DNA of 64,000 bases from Endotrypanum monterogeii (GCA_000333855.2 CM007320.1:3334350-3398349); one strand, 5' to 3'. Positions 40,383 to 51,778 are shown, numbered from the stretch's first letter. Made by a program: numbers and translations. Notes: a model not told the origin generated them from the letters alone.

Positions 40383-43300
40383 TCAGAGAGGTTGAGGCAG
40401 TCGGTTGAAAAAATCCATATTACTTGCGTCAGCGAAGGACTCCTCGATTGCTGCACAGTACTCGTAATCGGATGAGGTGGAGGGGGCCGCCATTACGCTG
40501 GCGGCTTCCTCCGGAGCGTTTTTTCTCCCTGTCGCAGATAACATGGGCAAGTGCTGGTAAAGCGTTGCACGTTTCTGGTACAGATCGAAGTATTCACGGT
40601 ACGTTTTCTCCTCGAAGTTCGTGAGATAATCCGGGTCACGGTGGGCTTTCAAGTAGAGAGCCATATACTTGAGTGCGGACTCTTCGACGGAGAGTCCTGG
40701 GTAGATGGGGCGCTCCTTTGTTACGGCAACTAGCGCCAAAGCCACCGGATCGTACAGCTGCCGCTGGATGTACTCCTCGTGATCGACAATCTCCGATGGG
40801 CTGGTGCCTGTAGGCAGTGGACGCCGCAGGACCTGTGGTAGGTGAGCGCCCTCGACGTACTGCCACGGGCGGCGCAGGAATCGCGCCATGTGCTCCGTGT
40901 CACGCAGCGCGTACAGCTGTCCGTCGTACTCGACAACAGAGTCTAGGGATCCCTTCTTCGCTATTGGCTGGATGACAAAGCGCAGCCCGAGATGGTTGCG
41001 AGTGTCGTAGAGCAGCACAGGGCAACAGCCTTCGAGTGCCAAGTCAGCCTCGTCTACGGGAGAGGAAACAACGAGAGGAAGCTGTTTCGGCATGGGCTTC
41101 ACTTTGGATGGGTCCATCACAAGGGTCGGGTCCTTGAGGAAGCGCTCCAGGTACTCGGCGGAACTGAAGAAGAAGCACTGATTAAGGTAGACCGCACCCC
41201 AACGCAGGTCGACTTCATTCGTTGCAGGAGGAAAGATAGAAGCCGCTGCAAACTCCGCATCGGCAATGGATGAGGACACGCGTACGCTGCGAACGAGATC
41301 GTCATGCTCAAGCCACTCATAGGGGCAGAAGGCCCCGAAGGGTGATAGCTGGGAGTGTAGATGAGAATATACTTGGTAGGTTTTCTTCAGTCGTGCCGGG
41401 AAGGCACGATACTTCCGCAGCACGGACTCCTCCGCCTGCAGGACATGGTCCTCGACACCGTGAACGGCTGCTACGAGATTGCTAGCATCGAGGGAAACAC
41501 CCGGCCGTGGAAGTGTTAACCGCACGGCGGCGTGATGCTCCAACACGGAGAGAGCAGCGCGGCGCCCATCAATCTTTGACTCTGCTGTCGCCGCGGGGGT
41601 GAAACTTGATGCACGGTCCTCCGCAAAAGCAGATGCCGTTGCCATCACTTTTACGATAGGTGCTGCGCATGCTACGCGTGGCAGGGATTCTGCTGAAGAA
41701 CGAGTATTGGGCAGGTTGAGCAACACAGCGCCATCGCGCTTCACTTCCGCGGCAGACAAGTACAGAGTGAGTAGCTGGTGCACGAGAGTAGCATCGACAA
41801 CGCCCCTGTGAGCGGCTAGCATACATTCTACCTTCAGTGTCTGCCAATGAGGGTGTACTGCCCCCCACTTGAGCAGTGATGGAATAGACATACACTTGAC
41901 ACGTAGGTTGTACGCTATGGAGTCGGCTAGCACACGCTCCTTCTCGCCAACGGTCTCTGTCGCGTAGCGATCTTCGCCATCGTAGACTGAAACAACAGGT
42001 TGCTGGAGCAGCTTCGGGTTCGGAGGTGGTTGGCGTATGAACTGCCATGGATCGCGCACAAAACAAAGCAGTGAGTCATCGTCCTCTAAAAAGTAGAGGC
42101 GGTGGTGCACGCGGGCCACTCGCCGCGCAGCATCTCGCTGTCGCCGCTTCTTTTTTCTCTCCAACACGTCGCGCAGCTCCTGTAAATCATCTGAGAAAAC
42201 TTCACTCAGCTCATCTGGCTCTTCGGGTTCGTTAAGAGTGCCATTGTCTGCATCGCCAACACCGACTCCGCCAAAAAAGCCTTCCTCCACGCGCTTCGGC
42301 CTCTCCGTGCCAACGCGCAAGCCGGAGGGTTTCCAGGCGCACTTGATTTGGGGACCCCTTTGACGATGGCGGTAGACCAATACCGGGTCCTCGAAGCCAA
42401 ATGAGGATAGATCGCAGCTGCCGGTCACCAACCGCGACTGCCCGTCCTCAAAGGTTATCACCTCTGGAACGTAAAAGAGTGATGCGCGATAGTGCATGTG
42501 GCGTCCGAGCGCATCGACAGCGACACGGAACACTGTCTCCTTAGCAGCTCTGCCATCGATGCGGACCACTTCCACAAGCCTCTCTGCTACACACTCTATA
42601 AACTCATTCAGTGCCTCCTCTTTTTCGGCATACGTGGCTTCTGTGGGCAACTCAGTGTCCCCCTCAGTGGGGGTAGCAGCATCCAACTCTTGAGAATCGT
42701 CGCTGGCGGCAACACTCTCGGCAGCGGAACCATCCTCCCTCTGCATCTCTGCATTTTCATCAGCATCAGAAGGAGAATCGACGTCATTCACACCAATGTG
42801 CCGGCGCCGCCACTTACGCAGCGCCTTCTCGCGATGACGCTGGAGTCGGGCGGCGTCACGGCTGGCTTGGGTGGTTTTCCTCGCCTCCTCTGCCTTTTTC
42901 GCTGCTGTATCCTGGATTTCAGCGCGGTGAACTTCTTCCTGCCGCTGCACGTGGAGCAGCGCGCTCCGTTGAAAAAAGGTTTCCGACTCGATGCTCAGCC
43001 GCATCACGACTTCTGGAATGCAATTCTCCTCGAAAAGGATTTCCAGGTCACTCTCAGAAAATGGTGGGCAGATCATCACGTAGCCGAGGGTTTCAAAGGG
43101 ATGGAAGCGCGTTACACAGCTGGCGATACGAAGGTACGCCTCATTCAAGCGCATCTGCTTATCCTCAGGGTCCTCTGCCTCATACTCGAGCTTCTCCTGT
43201 AACTCAGCCTCCTTTGCTTCATCCCAGTTATCCTCGTCTTCCTCAAACTCCTCATCCAGACCTGAGTTGCTGCGCGCGGCGAGCTCTTCCTCGCGCTGCT

Positions 43301-46300
43301 CGCGCTCCCGCACCTGGCGCTCCGCCTCCGCTTTCTCCTTGAGCTTTGCCTTTTCCTCCCTTGCCGCGTTGCGCACCTCCTCGAGCAACATGTGGGCACG
43401 GCGCAAGAATGGGTTCGAATCTTTGGCATCGTGAGGTATGTACACACCTCGCACCATACCGCCACCCGGCGTGAGGGCAGCTTCAATGCACTCCTCAAAG
43501 AATTGGCGATCGTACTTGAAAAAAGGAACACGGTATGTCTCCTGGAGTGCAGCCGCGAGCGTTTTCTTGCCTGAATGCACCGATCCCACCAACCAAAAAC
43601 GAGGCGGAAGCTTCTCCGGTGGTAGCTCGCCGATGTAACGCTGGGGGCATCGTGCAAAAGCGTCGTATGCGTCCTGGGAAGTAAAAACGTAGAGACCGTC
43701 TACGTGACGCAGACAGAATTCTTGTCTTCCTCGCACGAGAATGCCGCGCTCGTGGAGAGTGACCGGGCAGTAGTCCAGACGCGAGCCGAACTGATGCAAA
43801 AAGCGACACATTGGCCGAGTGAGGGGATGCCGGGGCGGAGGCGGCACTTTCGGGGGGCCCTCCCCATCCGGATTCAGAAGAGCTGCCTCCTCCGCTAGCT
43901 CCTCCGCCTCTTCGTCTGCAGCGTTCTCATCTTCCTCACCGAGGGCCTCGTCCACAACGCCCTCGGTAGCTTGAATCGCAAGCGGGTCCAGCTGCTGCAT
44001 CAGCTCGGCAAGTATCTCGTGCACTACAGGCACATCTGGAAGAGTGATAGAGAGAATGTTGAACGGCTGAGGCTGTTGCGGTCTTGCGTAGCCTGCCTCT
44101 GTCATCACAGAGCGCCACTGCACTCTGGGGGCGCTTTCTAGCAGATCCAATATCTGCGGTAGAACAGACCCGCCACCCGCTTCTTCATCGTCGTTCTTAG
44201 CATCGCCCTCTTCCTCATCGGCCTCCTCAGTCATCGTCGAAGCCGGGGCGGCGGCAGGACGCAGGACAAGCACGAACTCGGGCAGCAGGTCGTTTTCCCA
44301 TAAGTCTTGAAGATAAGTTTGTTTGAGGTCGGCAGGTGTCACTGCGGAGATCAGCAGTGGTGGAGCGCGACTTGATTTTTCAAGTTCTGTGCGAATGAGC
44401 ATCGCCTTCTCATCAGCCATGCTCTGGGGCGTCTCCGAAATCGTTGCCTGCATAGCACGCTTTTGTAACCAGCCGGGGGTCGTTCCATTGCCCGGCTGCT
44501 GCTGCTGCTGAGACTCCGGCGCCTTCGTAGTAGCATTACCCGCTTCGCCCGTCGCTTTCTTCAACTTCGGCTTTTTTGGAACAGCCTTCGCCTTCGCCTT
44601 CGCCTTATCTTTTCCTTTGTTTTTCTTCGCCGATGCCTTGGCAGCCAACTCCTTGCGCTCCGCTCGCGCCTGGCGAGCTTGCTCGTCCGCCTTCTGCCGA
44701 GTGACACACGTTTCGTGCCGAGCTTGCAAAAGGGATTGACGTGGTTCCAGATGTTTCACGAAATCTGAGACAGTGTAATGCTTTAGATCGAGTTGCGCTG
44801 CCATTTCATTCACCATGTGCTGCATGGCTTCCACTATGGAGCTCTTCGAGTGAACTAGCGCGTCGTCTGCCAACACGAGCAGCGGCTTTCGGCATGGGGA
44901 AGACCGCTGGCGGAGGTACTTGACAGGGAAATCCATGAAAGCGGCCCGCTTGCTAGGAGACGCAAAATAGTAGTACCGACTCCGGTAAGCACACGCGTAA
45001 CAGGCTGCACCCTCTACCAATACGTGGTCTTCGAATGCTGTTACAGGGCAATAGCGCTTCCACACGGGCGAAGGTGAAAGCCTTGCATCCTGGGCAAGCT
45101 CCTCAACCACGCGACACATCTCCTCGTCCGTGGCTACCGAAGTCACTTGCTCATTGCCAACTTCTTCATTCTCGCCGTCCTCGCCCTCGCCCGCTCTCGG
45201 GGGACCCAGAAGCGTTGGTTCGTCGCACGGATATAGACGGAACACTTGCGCGATGTACGCCGTCACCTGCTCCGTGCCCGTGGACGCAATAGGATCCACA
45301 AGTACGTGGTGGTCTAGCCCCTTGGCAAATTCAATGTGCTTACGCCAGCCCGAGGTCCAGTCTTGCTCCTCTATGGGAGGAGGGATCACTACACCCTCCG
45401 CGGACTCTGCCACCGTAAAAGGAGGCTGCACCTTCACCGCTAGTCGGCCTTCATAAATGAGAGCGGCGAGTCGCAGACGCATTTCCGTGGCTCGTTTCTG
45501 GGAGGGGGAAAGCCCCGAGGACGAATCCACGCTCTCCGCCTCGACAGGGGTGTCCTCTTGATTTCCTTCAACATCGGCTTTCTCATCCTCCAAGGCATCC
45601 AAAACTTCCTGTGCGTCGGCAGCCTGTTGCCTGGCCAACTCCAATTCGGAAGCAAGCGGTGCCACCTTCCCTGTGGTCGACTCGAGTTCAGCCAGGTGTG
45701 CTAAAATTCGTTCGCAGTCAGCCTGCAGCTGTGCCTTCTCCAGTGCCTTTGCTTTCTCGGTCTTCTTCGTGATGAATGTATCCCACGCACGCTGCGACGC
45801 CGCTGTCCCGGCACTGATTTTACCACTCGCATGTTCCTCATACACCTGAGAGACCCCCGTACACACTTCCACAACGTAGTCTGGTTGCGAAATCTCGCCC
45901 AACTTTATCGGCTCCACGAAATGTTCCCGAAATGCATCGGCGGTGGCCGCTGTGGAGAAAATTGTATCACTGAACACGTAGCCGCGATACTCGACACGTG
46001 CACTTGACATGGCCTCCCGGAGAAGCTGTACCTGCACTGTCACCGGTACCGGAGTCTGCTCTGCAAGACATGCCTCTAAACTCTCAGCCAAGGACCGTTG
46101 CTTTGGATTTTTCAATGCAGCCATGGCCAGCTCCAGCACATCCAAGTGAACACAGTGTAGCTCCTCAGCAAGGAGCCGCCCCACCTTCCTCTTGCCGATG
46201 CCCACAGGCCCCAGAAGAAGGATGCGCGGACTCCTATGGCGGTGATAGCGGTTCGCCTCCTGTTGCACAGCGCGTAGTTCGTCAGGCATGTACAGTGTCA

Positions 46301-47405
46301 CTGGAGTCGTCAGGTCGCGACGCCAGCTTGGCAACGTCACCTCTTCTGAATGACGGAAAAACTCCACACTCGTTTGTGCAAACAGCGGTGTCCCCTCTTT
46401 TGTAACATCACCCTGTTTTGAAATCGACTTGACTTCCTCCGTGCGGTGGATCAGCTGCTCCAAGTAGGCAGCGGCGTCGTTGCGTTGGGCGTACACGGCG
46501 CACATCTCCTCACATGCCAGCTGAAATTGACCGACCGTGAGTTGGCTGTGCGAGTCAAGATGACGATCGTACAAATACGCCGCGGCTGCGCTCGCCCTCA
46601 GCGCATTCGTGTTTTCAAAGTGCAATCCATGAAACCATTCAAAAAAAAGGCAAAACTGTGGAAAGGTTAGGCAGTGGCTGCCCTGGCTATCGTAGTGTCG
46701 AAGTTTCTCAAAGAGGGTGTCGTAAACAGCAGGGTACAAGCGCAGGGGATGAACTTCGACGTATTCCGATACCGGTGCCTCTAGATAAATCGGCGTTGCT
46801 GTGCGTCGAATGATGAGTACCTCTGTTGGCTGCAGCAGATTGTACGGCTCCTCGTCATTCACCACGCAGTCCACCAGCTCGGCGTTGAAATCTACCCACA
46901 ACTGTCGTAGCTCTTCCTTCTCCTGGGCAGCACTCATAAATGGCATCCAGAGCTTTGGCACGCTGTCCAAAAAAGCGATGAAGTCTTTGTGTGTATAGGT
47001 CTCCCTCGTCTCTGTCCCTGCAGCTGCGACACCGGCCCCGTTCTCGTTGGTTTGGCGTAGAGAGATTACCCGCAGGGCCTCCTTCAAACCGGAACTCGCG
47101 TCAGACTCAACTGCGTTACCGTGAAGAGCAAAATAAATGCAGGACACCAGGTGTGTCATTTCCGCATGTGGAAGAACGACTGAAAATAAAGAAGAGGTCG
47201 CATTGCCTTCATGTACATCGGTTTGAACAGTGTCCTCCTCCCCCTGCGGCTGCACAATATCGGCATTTTCCTTCAGAGCCTCTGATTGGATGCACTGCTG
47301 CTGCTGTACCGAGGGGAGGGCGCGCCACAGCCGCTCCCTTACGTCCTCAAGGGTAATGGGAGCCGCTGCCTCCACGGCTGCGGCAACCTGCAAAATCTTT
47401 CTCAT
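40383..47405 (-). CDS. Giant adenylate kinase 9-like flagellar protein
   Basis: 2340 residues from the ATG at 47405, the largest gene in the window. It should be a multidomain nucleoside-monophosphate kinase-like protein of the axoneme. An EF-hand-like segment lies near residue 280 (YDRHLDSHSQLTVGQF). A good Walker-A loop, GPVGIGKRK, lies near 397-405. A second, weaker one, GSVHSGKKT, lies near 1272-1280. Between and after them, small cysteine-containing blocks starting CPV or CPY recur, near 788 (CPVTAFEDHVLVEG...YYYFAS), 1212 (CPVTLHERGILVRG...YVFTS), 2028 (CPYEWLEH...FFFSS) and 2125 (CPVLLYD...LYAL). A comparable 'YFLEDDDSLLCFVRDPWQFI' element lies near 1775. Animal AK9 has the same kinase plus YHS-like block layout. 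Acidic and Lys/Ala (KAKAKA) linkers separate the domains. Catalytic lids were not traced, so some kinase modules may be inactive. Confidence 0.85.
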   Translation of the reverse strand: MRKILQVAAAVEAAAPITLEDVRERLWRALPSVQQQQCIQSEALKENADIVQPQGEEDTVQTDVHEGNATSSLFSVVLPHAEMTHLVSCIYFALHGNAVESDASSGLKEALRVISLRQTNENGAGVAAAGTETRETYTHKDFIAFLDSVPKLWMPFMSAAQEKEELRQLWVDFNAELVDCVVNDEEPYNLLQPTEVLIIRRTATPIYLEAPVSEYVEVHPLRLYPAVYDTLFEKLRHYDSQGSHCLTFPQFCLFFEWFHGLHFENTNALRASAAAAYLYDRHLDSHSQLTVGQFQLACEEMCAVYAQRNDAAAYLEQLIHRTEEVKSISKQGDVTKEGTPLFAQTSVEFFRHSEEVTLPSWRRDLTTPVTLYMPDELRAVQQEANRYHRHRSPRILLLGPVGIGKRKVGRLLAEELHCVHLDVLELAMAALKNPKQRSLAESLEACLAEQTPVPVTVQVQLLREAMSSARVEYRGYVFSDTIFSTAATADAFREHFVEPIKLGEISQPDYVVEVCTGVSQVYEEHASGKISAGTAASQRAWDTFITKKTEKAKALEKAQLQADCERILAHLAELESTTGKVAPLASELELARQQAADAQEVLDALEDEKADVEGNQEDTPVEAESVDSSSGLSPSQKRATEMRLRLAALIYEGRLAVKVQPPFTVAESAEGVVIPPPIEEQDWTSGWRKHIEFAKGLDHHVLVDPIASTGTEQVTAYIAQVFRLYPCDEPTLLGPPRAGEGEDGENEEVGNEQVTSVATDEEMCRVVEELAQDARLSPSPVWKRYCPVTAFEDHVLVEGAACYACAYRSRYYYFASPSKRAAFMDFPVKYLRQRSSPCRKPLLVLADDALVHSKSSIVEAMQHMVNEMAAQLDLKHYTVSDFVKHLEPRQSLLQARHETCVTRQKADEQARQARAERKELAAKASAKKNKGKDKAKAKAKAVPKKPKLKKATGEAGNATTKAPESQQQQQPGNGTTPGWLQKRAMQATISETPQSMADEKAMLIRTELEKSSRAPPLLISAVTPADLKQTYLQDLWENDLLPEFVLVLRPAAAPASTMTEEADEEEGDAKNDDEEAGGGSVLPQILDLLESAPRVQWRSVMTEAGYARPQQPQPFNILSITLPDVPVVHEILAELMQQLDPLAIQATEGVVDEALGEEDENAADEEAEELAEEAALLNPDGEGPPKVPPPPRHPLTRPMCRFLHQFGSRLDYCPVTLHERGILVRGRQEFCLRHVDGLYVFTSQDAYDAFARCPQRYIGELPPEKLPPRFWLVGSVHSGKKTLAAALQETYRVPFFKYDRQFFEECIEAALTPGGGMVRGVYIPHDAKDSNPFLRRAHMLLEEVRNAAREEKAKLKEKAEAERQVREREQREEELAARSNSGLDEEFEEDEDNWDEAKEAELQEKLEYEAEDPEDKQMRLNEAYLRIASCVTRFHPFETLGYVMICPPFSESDLEILFEENCIPEVVMRLSIESETFFQRSALLHVQRQEEVHRAEIQDTAAKKAEEARKTTQASRDAARLQRHREKALRKWRRRHIGVNDVDSPSDADENAEMQREDGSAAESVAASDDSQELDAATPTEGDTELPTEATYAEKEEALNEFIECVAERLVEVVRIDGRAAKETVFRVAVDALGRHMHYRASLFYVPEVITFEDGQSRLVTGSCDLSSFGFEDPVLVYRHRQRGPQIKCAWKPSGLRVGTERPKRVEEGFFGGVGVGDADNGTLNEPEEPDELSEVFSDDLQELRDVLERKKKRRQRDAARRVARVHHRLYFLEDDDSLLCFVRDPWQFIRQPPPNPKLLQQPVVSVYDGEDRYATETVGEKERVLADSIAYNLRVKCMSIPSLLKWGAVHPHWQTLKVECMLAAHRGVVDATLVHQLLTLYLSAAEVKRDGAVLLNLPNTRSSAESLPRVACAAPIVKVMATASAFAEDRASSFTPAATAESKIDGRRAALSVLEHHAAVRLTLPRPGVSLDASNLVAAVHGVEDHVLQAEESVLRKYRAFPARLKKTYQVYSHLHSQLSPFGAFCPYEWLEHDDLVRSVRVSSSIADAEFAAASIFPPATNEVDLRWGAVYLNQCFFFSSAEYLERFLKDPTLVMDPSKVKPMPKQLPLVVSSPVDEADLALEGCCPVLLYDTRNHLGLRFVIQPIAKKGSLDSVVEYDGQLYALRDTEHMARFLRRPWQYVEGAHLPQVLRRPLPTGTSPSEIVDHEEYIQRQLYDPVALALVAVTKERPIYPGLSVEESALKYMALYLKAHRDPDYLTNFEEKTYREYFDLYQKRATLYQHLPMLSATGRKNAPEEAASVMAAPSTSSDYEYCAAIEESFADASNMDFFNRLPQPL

Positions 47406-48829
47406 GCTAGATGAATACACACAAGAAATACAAAAATGCGATGGAGAGCGAATTTCACCCCCTCACCCCCCCCCTCGAATAATAAAAAATAAATAAATTC
47501 CGCAGAGAAGGTGAAATGAAAAGCTGTCTCGAACCTCAGCTTGTCATAAAGGGCGAAATGCCAGCAGTAGACCGATCACAGCGCACACCAAGGTGATTTT
47601 GCTCGTCTCCGATCACTCACTTGTTTTCCCTCTCTCCAGGTGGACGGCGCTTAATCCACAAACAGATGAGAAATATACTGGCGCTATCTGTCTGCGTCGG
47701 TGTGTGCGCTGTGCTATGTTGACGGTGATTTAAAAAATAATCTACTAGGAACACACCTTGCGAAATTTTTCTTTTGTGTGTGAACGTGTGTGCTTGTAAG
47801 CGGTGCCGCCCACTTGCTCGTTCCGCGGAAGTGTTCGACGGCACGGAAACCGAGAAAGGCGGAAGCTAAGCGGAGAGAAGAAAACAAAAATATAGAAAGT
47901 AATAGTGATAGCAAAATCAAGTGTAGTCAAGAAGAAGAAATGTGGAGAGGGAGGAAATGCAGAAATATATATACATCGAGGTAATGGTGACGTGAGAGAG
48001 CGACTTCGTGAAGGTCAGATAGGCAACCCGCACAACACGAATCCAAGCATAAATACGGGAGAGGCTGATATGTTAGATCGAAACAAACTCGTTCCTTTTG
48101 TTACTAGTCTGCCAAATCCACCCCCCCCCCCTAGAGGGAACACTTGACTAGGAGAAAGAAACTACCTCGGCAAAAAAAGGGGGCGGGGATATTCTCACCC
48201 CTATGGAGAAGGACAGCGTGTCGGGAAGAAAGCGGGGAGGACAGGTAGCAACATCATCATATGTGCAACTTTATAAAAATGCCGACTCCCCCCCCCCTGT
48301 ATTGGCGAGGTACACACCATGAACACGGTCACCAAGCTATGCTCGGCCATGAACAGGGCCTATCACCGAAGCCTCCCGGTGAGGGTTGGTTTCTCTCTTC
48401 ACATGCGCCCATGTTCGGTGCCTGATGCTAAAAACCTCTATGAGCCATACCTGCCTTGCACCTGGACAGGTGCGCAAAATGTAAAAGAGTAAGAGCCACA
48501 AACATGCACACACACACACAGAAGCACAGACATCCAACAAGGAGGTTCATGTGGATCCTCAAGACAAAAAAAAAAAAAGAGGCACTCCGGAAAGGGAAGC
48601 GGAGGAAGAAAATAAGTCACAACTACAAGGAGAGTCAAGGATGCCTCCTTTTTTTTCTCGAATCCCATAACCGCGAACGCCGGCAAAGGTAGCACGGAAT
48701 GAAGGGGAGAGAAACCCACCGAAGGACGTCGCCGATGGGTGCCCGCACTCAAAGGTCGCCACTCCATCCTATTTATCCTTTGCTTTCTTAGACATGTTGC
48801 ACCATACGATGGGGTACAGCTTCGCTGCC
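47406..48829. other. Spacer between the AK9-like and COG2 genes
   Basis: No convincing gene. A pyrimidine-rich stretch in transcript sense followed by AG (complement of CT at 47474-47475) is a possible acceptor for the AK9-like gene. C-runs occur near 48121-48131 and 48289-48297. Confidence 0.45.
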
Positions 48830-51778
48830 TCACACATCGACATCGGGTGGTTCAGGGATGTCCGCGCCTTGAATCCACTCGGCACGCCGCAAGAGATCAA
48901 ACGCAGATTCAAACAACTTGATGGCCGTTTCAGAGGAGAGGTTGAGCGGAGGTGTCTGCGCCCCTTCAAACATTGCACGGGCATCTATCCACAGCTGGAT
49001 CGTCATTTTGTCACGGTCGGACGCTGTCTCCGCCGTGACGCGCTGCTCACCTGCCGTTGAAGGGGCGCCCCTAGATGTTTCGACACCGTTCCCAGGAGCA
49101 GTCTCTACACTCTGCGAGGCTGCAGACCCCTCCTTTCGACGGCGAAGCTTTTCCCAACTTTCTTCTGTTTTCTTGGCGGTTATGAGCGTTTCTCTCGCCA
49201 AGGAAACAAAGTGATCCATGATCTTCTGCAGCATCACAGCTACACAGTCCTGAAGCGCCGCGCCACTCAACCCGCGTTTCTCCGCTTCCTCAGCAAACTT
49301 CTCAAGCGGGTGCAGCGCAGGGGCGACGTACCAGGATGCTGCAGAGGGCATCGTCTTGCGCGTATGGGAGTACGCAGAGCGAACTGATTTGAGACCCTGC
49401 AAAGGCACTATCGCCGCCTCGGTGATCTGCCGCACAAGTGCCGCCCTCGCCCTATCAACAAACTGGCCGCACACAGTCACGCTGGCAAACTCCAGGACGT
49501 CCTTGACGAGCTCTCGCGTGCTTCGCTCGGAAGAAAGTGCGCTAGTGGTATTAGGAGTCGCTGAAGTCACCTCAGTCCTCGCTCCCCCTGACTCCGCTTC
49601 CAGTCGTCCGAGAATCACGTGTAGAAGTTTTCCTATCAGGAAGGTGCGCAGTGTGTGCGCGTCCGCGATGGCCAGAAGAAGGATGTTGTGCCCATCTTCT
49701 CCAGGAGAGACACCGTTTTCCGACGGAGTTGTGTCTGCTGGTTTTTCCTCAAGGGTCACCCCGCCGCCCATGTTAGACGAGGCCTTGATGGTTGCTTCTT
49801 GTACGCGTGCCAGCATCCGATAGCAGAAGACAACTGTGTGTCTCAGAAACGACGGTGTACACTGTAAAATAAATACGGAGGAGGAGAACAGATGCAGCAG
49901 CTGCTGTTGCGCAATGTAGAACAGTCGGCAATGATAGTCACTATTCGCTGATGCCGGCAAACAGTCCAATGGGGAAGAAACAGACTGCAGTGCCTTCTCC
50001 ATCTCACTCATGCGCAGCGTAGCGTAGATGTTCAGATTCCATTTGTGGTTCCACAGAACTACATCCGGTGATTGACGCAAGACGGACAACTCCTCCAGAT
50101 CCGAGCAGGCACCCTCCACGAGTGAGAGAAGGTCATATGCCGCCTTGTACTTAATCTGAAAGTGATTTGGGATGCCGACTTCGCACAAGGACGGCAACTT
50201 TTTCACAAGTGTCTCGCTTAATACCGGCCAGACAATCGTTGACGCCGGGTGCAAAGAGGTGCCGTAGTGCTTGCGCAGCAATGGCAGCAACGGCAGCACA
50301 GTATTCTGTAACACTCCTTTAATCTCTTTGAGAAGTGTCACCATGTCCTCGACGCTCTGCCGCGCCTTGGTTGCGGACTTCCACGAAATCACACCTTCCA
50401 GCGGTGGGCGAACCACGGCATTACGGAACACCACGCAGAACTGCGTCATGTCCCCCACTTGGGCGTACAGTTCAATGACGCGGCCAAGATTTTTTGGGGC
50501 GACACGATAGCCCGCATTTATAGACTCAGAGATGGCCACAGTATTGGCTACGAGTGAAAAGGGAGACAACATCAAGGGAGCACTGCCGCTCTCTAAGCCG
50601 CGGCTGGGTACTAGCTGGCTGGTGTGAATCAGTACTGCCTTCAAAATGCCCATGACAGACTGCTCGGCAGCTTCCACGTACGACAGCGCCTCCAACCTCT
50701 CCTGCTCACGCGACGGCAACGACCCTAGGCGGTGGCATGTCTCCTTTAGCTCCTGAAAGAACAGTACAACATCCTCGAGTGCGTCTAGTGTGGTATCGGA
50801 GAAATGAGATTCCGGCGCGATCAAAAAGATCCCTTTCCCTACAGACACGCCGCCCTTGTTAGCTCCTTCCCGCGCATCAACTGTAGCTCGGAAGGACGGC
50901 ACATTGCTGTTGTCAGTGCCAATCCCAGCGGCGGCAGCGTCGCGCGCTATCGTCGTCGATGAATCCACTGATACATGTAGCAAGCCAGCCAGGTCATCCA
51001 GGTGGTAGGCAACGGTCTCGTACATAACCATACACCTTAGGTACTCGGCATCGAAAGCGCGCTCCATCTCTGCAGCACACGCCGCCTCCACGCTGCACTT
51101 CACTGCCTGCGACGTCGCTGAGAGTTGACCCACGACTGTAGATATTTTTTCCATTGCCGAGGTGAGGGGGCGCTCCATGTAGGACAACTCATCGCGCATC
51201 CCCACTAGATGACCTGACACGTTCACGAAGGCTGTGTGGATATCAGTGTTCACGCACTGCGCAATTTTTTCTTTTAGATACTCCGCATAGGTGTGTAGAT
51301 CCTCTGATAAAGATAAAAGGGGTACGCCATGCTGAACCTTTCCGTTGACAAACGCCAAGGGATCATAGGGGTAGATTCTTCGTAGTCGGTGCCGCTGGTG
51401 CCCGTCGCCTGAGTGGGTTGACGATCTGCGGGAAGAGGAAAGGGAGGATGACACGTCGCCAGAGGAGGAGTTCGCTTCTCCATGCGTGTCATCGCTGTCG
51501 TCCTCCATGAGGATGCCAAACTCATGCTCGGCGAAGCAGAGCTGAATGAGTTGAAGCTCCCGTTTGAGCAGTTCCGCTTCTGCCTCGTCATCGTGGGCTG
51601 TGTCGGTCGACAGGGCCGTTGATGTGAGCGGCTTACCCTCTGATGTGGGCACAGTAGACGAGTCGGCCACACCGATAGCTGAGGCAAGTGGTGCATGTGC
51701 CTCGGAAAGAGAAAAACCACTCATTTTATACTTACTGGGCTTCTCCAATGAAGCGATGCCTGCGGGGCTCTCGCTCAT
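48830..51778 (-). CDS. COG2: Conserved oligomeric Golgi complex subunit 2
   Basis: 982 residues from the ATG at 51778. COG2 is part of lobe A of the COG tether, which captures vesicles returning through the Golgi. The family's N-terminal signature is clear at about residues 130-210: YDPLAFVNGKV, then LSEDLHTYAEYLKEKI, then FVNVSGHLVGMRDELSYMERPL. This corresponds to the known 'L..DL..Y...L......I..DY..FV.LS..LVG.D..L..L..PL' pattern of COG2. The long remainder is helical, as expected for CATCHR-type tethers, with a DUF3510-like C-terminal half not traced in detail. Residues 1-125 are a serine-rich, acidic disordered extension. A third in-frame ATG at 51724 is an alternative start. An upstream ORF overlaps the start. 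Confidence 0.85.
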   Translation of the reverse strand: MSESPAGIASLEKPSKYKMSGFSLSEAHAPLASAIGVADSSTVPTSEGKPLTSTALSTDTAHDDEAEAELLKRELQLIQLCFAEHEFGILMEDDSDDTHGEANSSSGDVSSSLSSSRRSSTHSGDGHQRHRLRRIYPYDPLAFVNGKVQHGVPLLSLSEDLHTYAEYLKEKIAQCVNTDIHTAFVNVSGHLVGMRDELSYMERPLTSAMEKISTVVGQLSATSQAVKCSVEAACAAEMERAFDAEYLRCMVMYETVAYHLDDLAGLLHVSVDSSTTIARDAAAAGIGTDNSNVPSFRATVDAREGANKGGVSVGKGIFLIAPESHFSDTTLDALEDVVLFFQELKETCHRLGSLPSREQERLEALSYVEAAEQSVMGILKAVLIHTSQLVPSRGLESGSAPLMLSPFSLVANTVAISESINAGYRVAPKNLGRVIELYAQVGDMTQFCVVFRNAVVRPPLEGVISWKSATKARQSVEDMVTLLKEIKGVLQNTVLPLLPLLRKHYGTSLHPASTIVWPVLSETLVKKLPSLCEVGIPNHFQIKYKAAYDLLSLVEGACSDLEELSVLRQSPDVVLWNHKWNLNIYATLRMSEMEKALQSVSSPLDCLPASANSDYHCRLFYIAQQQLLHLFSSSVFILQCTPSFLRHTVVFCYRMLARVQEATIKASSNMGGGVTLEEKPADTTPSENGVSPGEDGHNILLLAIADAHTLRTFLIGKLLHVILGRLEAESGGARTEVTSATPNTTSALSSERSTRELVKDVLEFASVTVCGQFVDRARAALVRQITEAAIVPLQGLKSVRSAYSHTRKTMPSAASWYVAPALHPLEKFAEEAEKRGLSGAALQDCVAVMLQKIMDHFVSLARETLITAKKTEESWEKLRRRKEGSAASQSVETAPGNGVETSRGAPSTAGEQRVTAETASDRDKMTIQLWIDARAMFEGAQTPPLNLSSETAIKLFESAFDLLRRAEWIQGADIPEPPDVDV

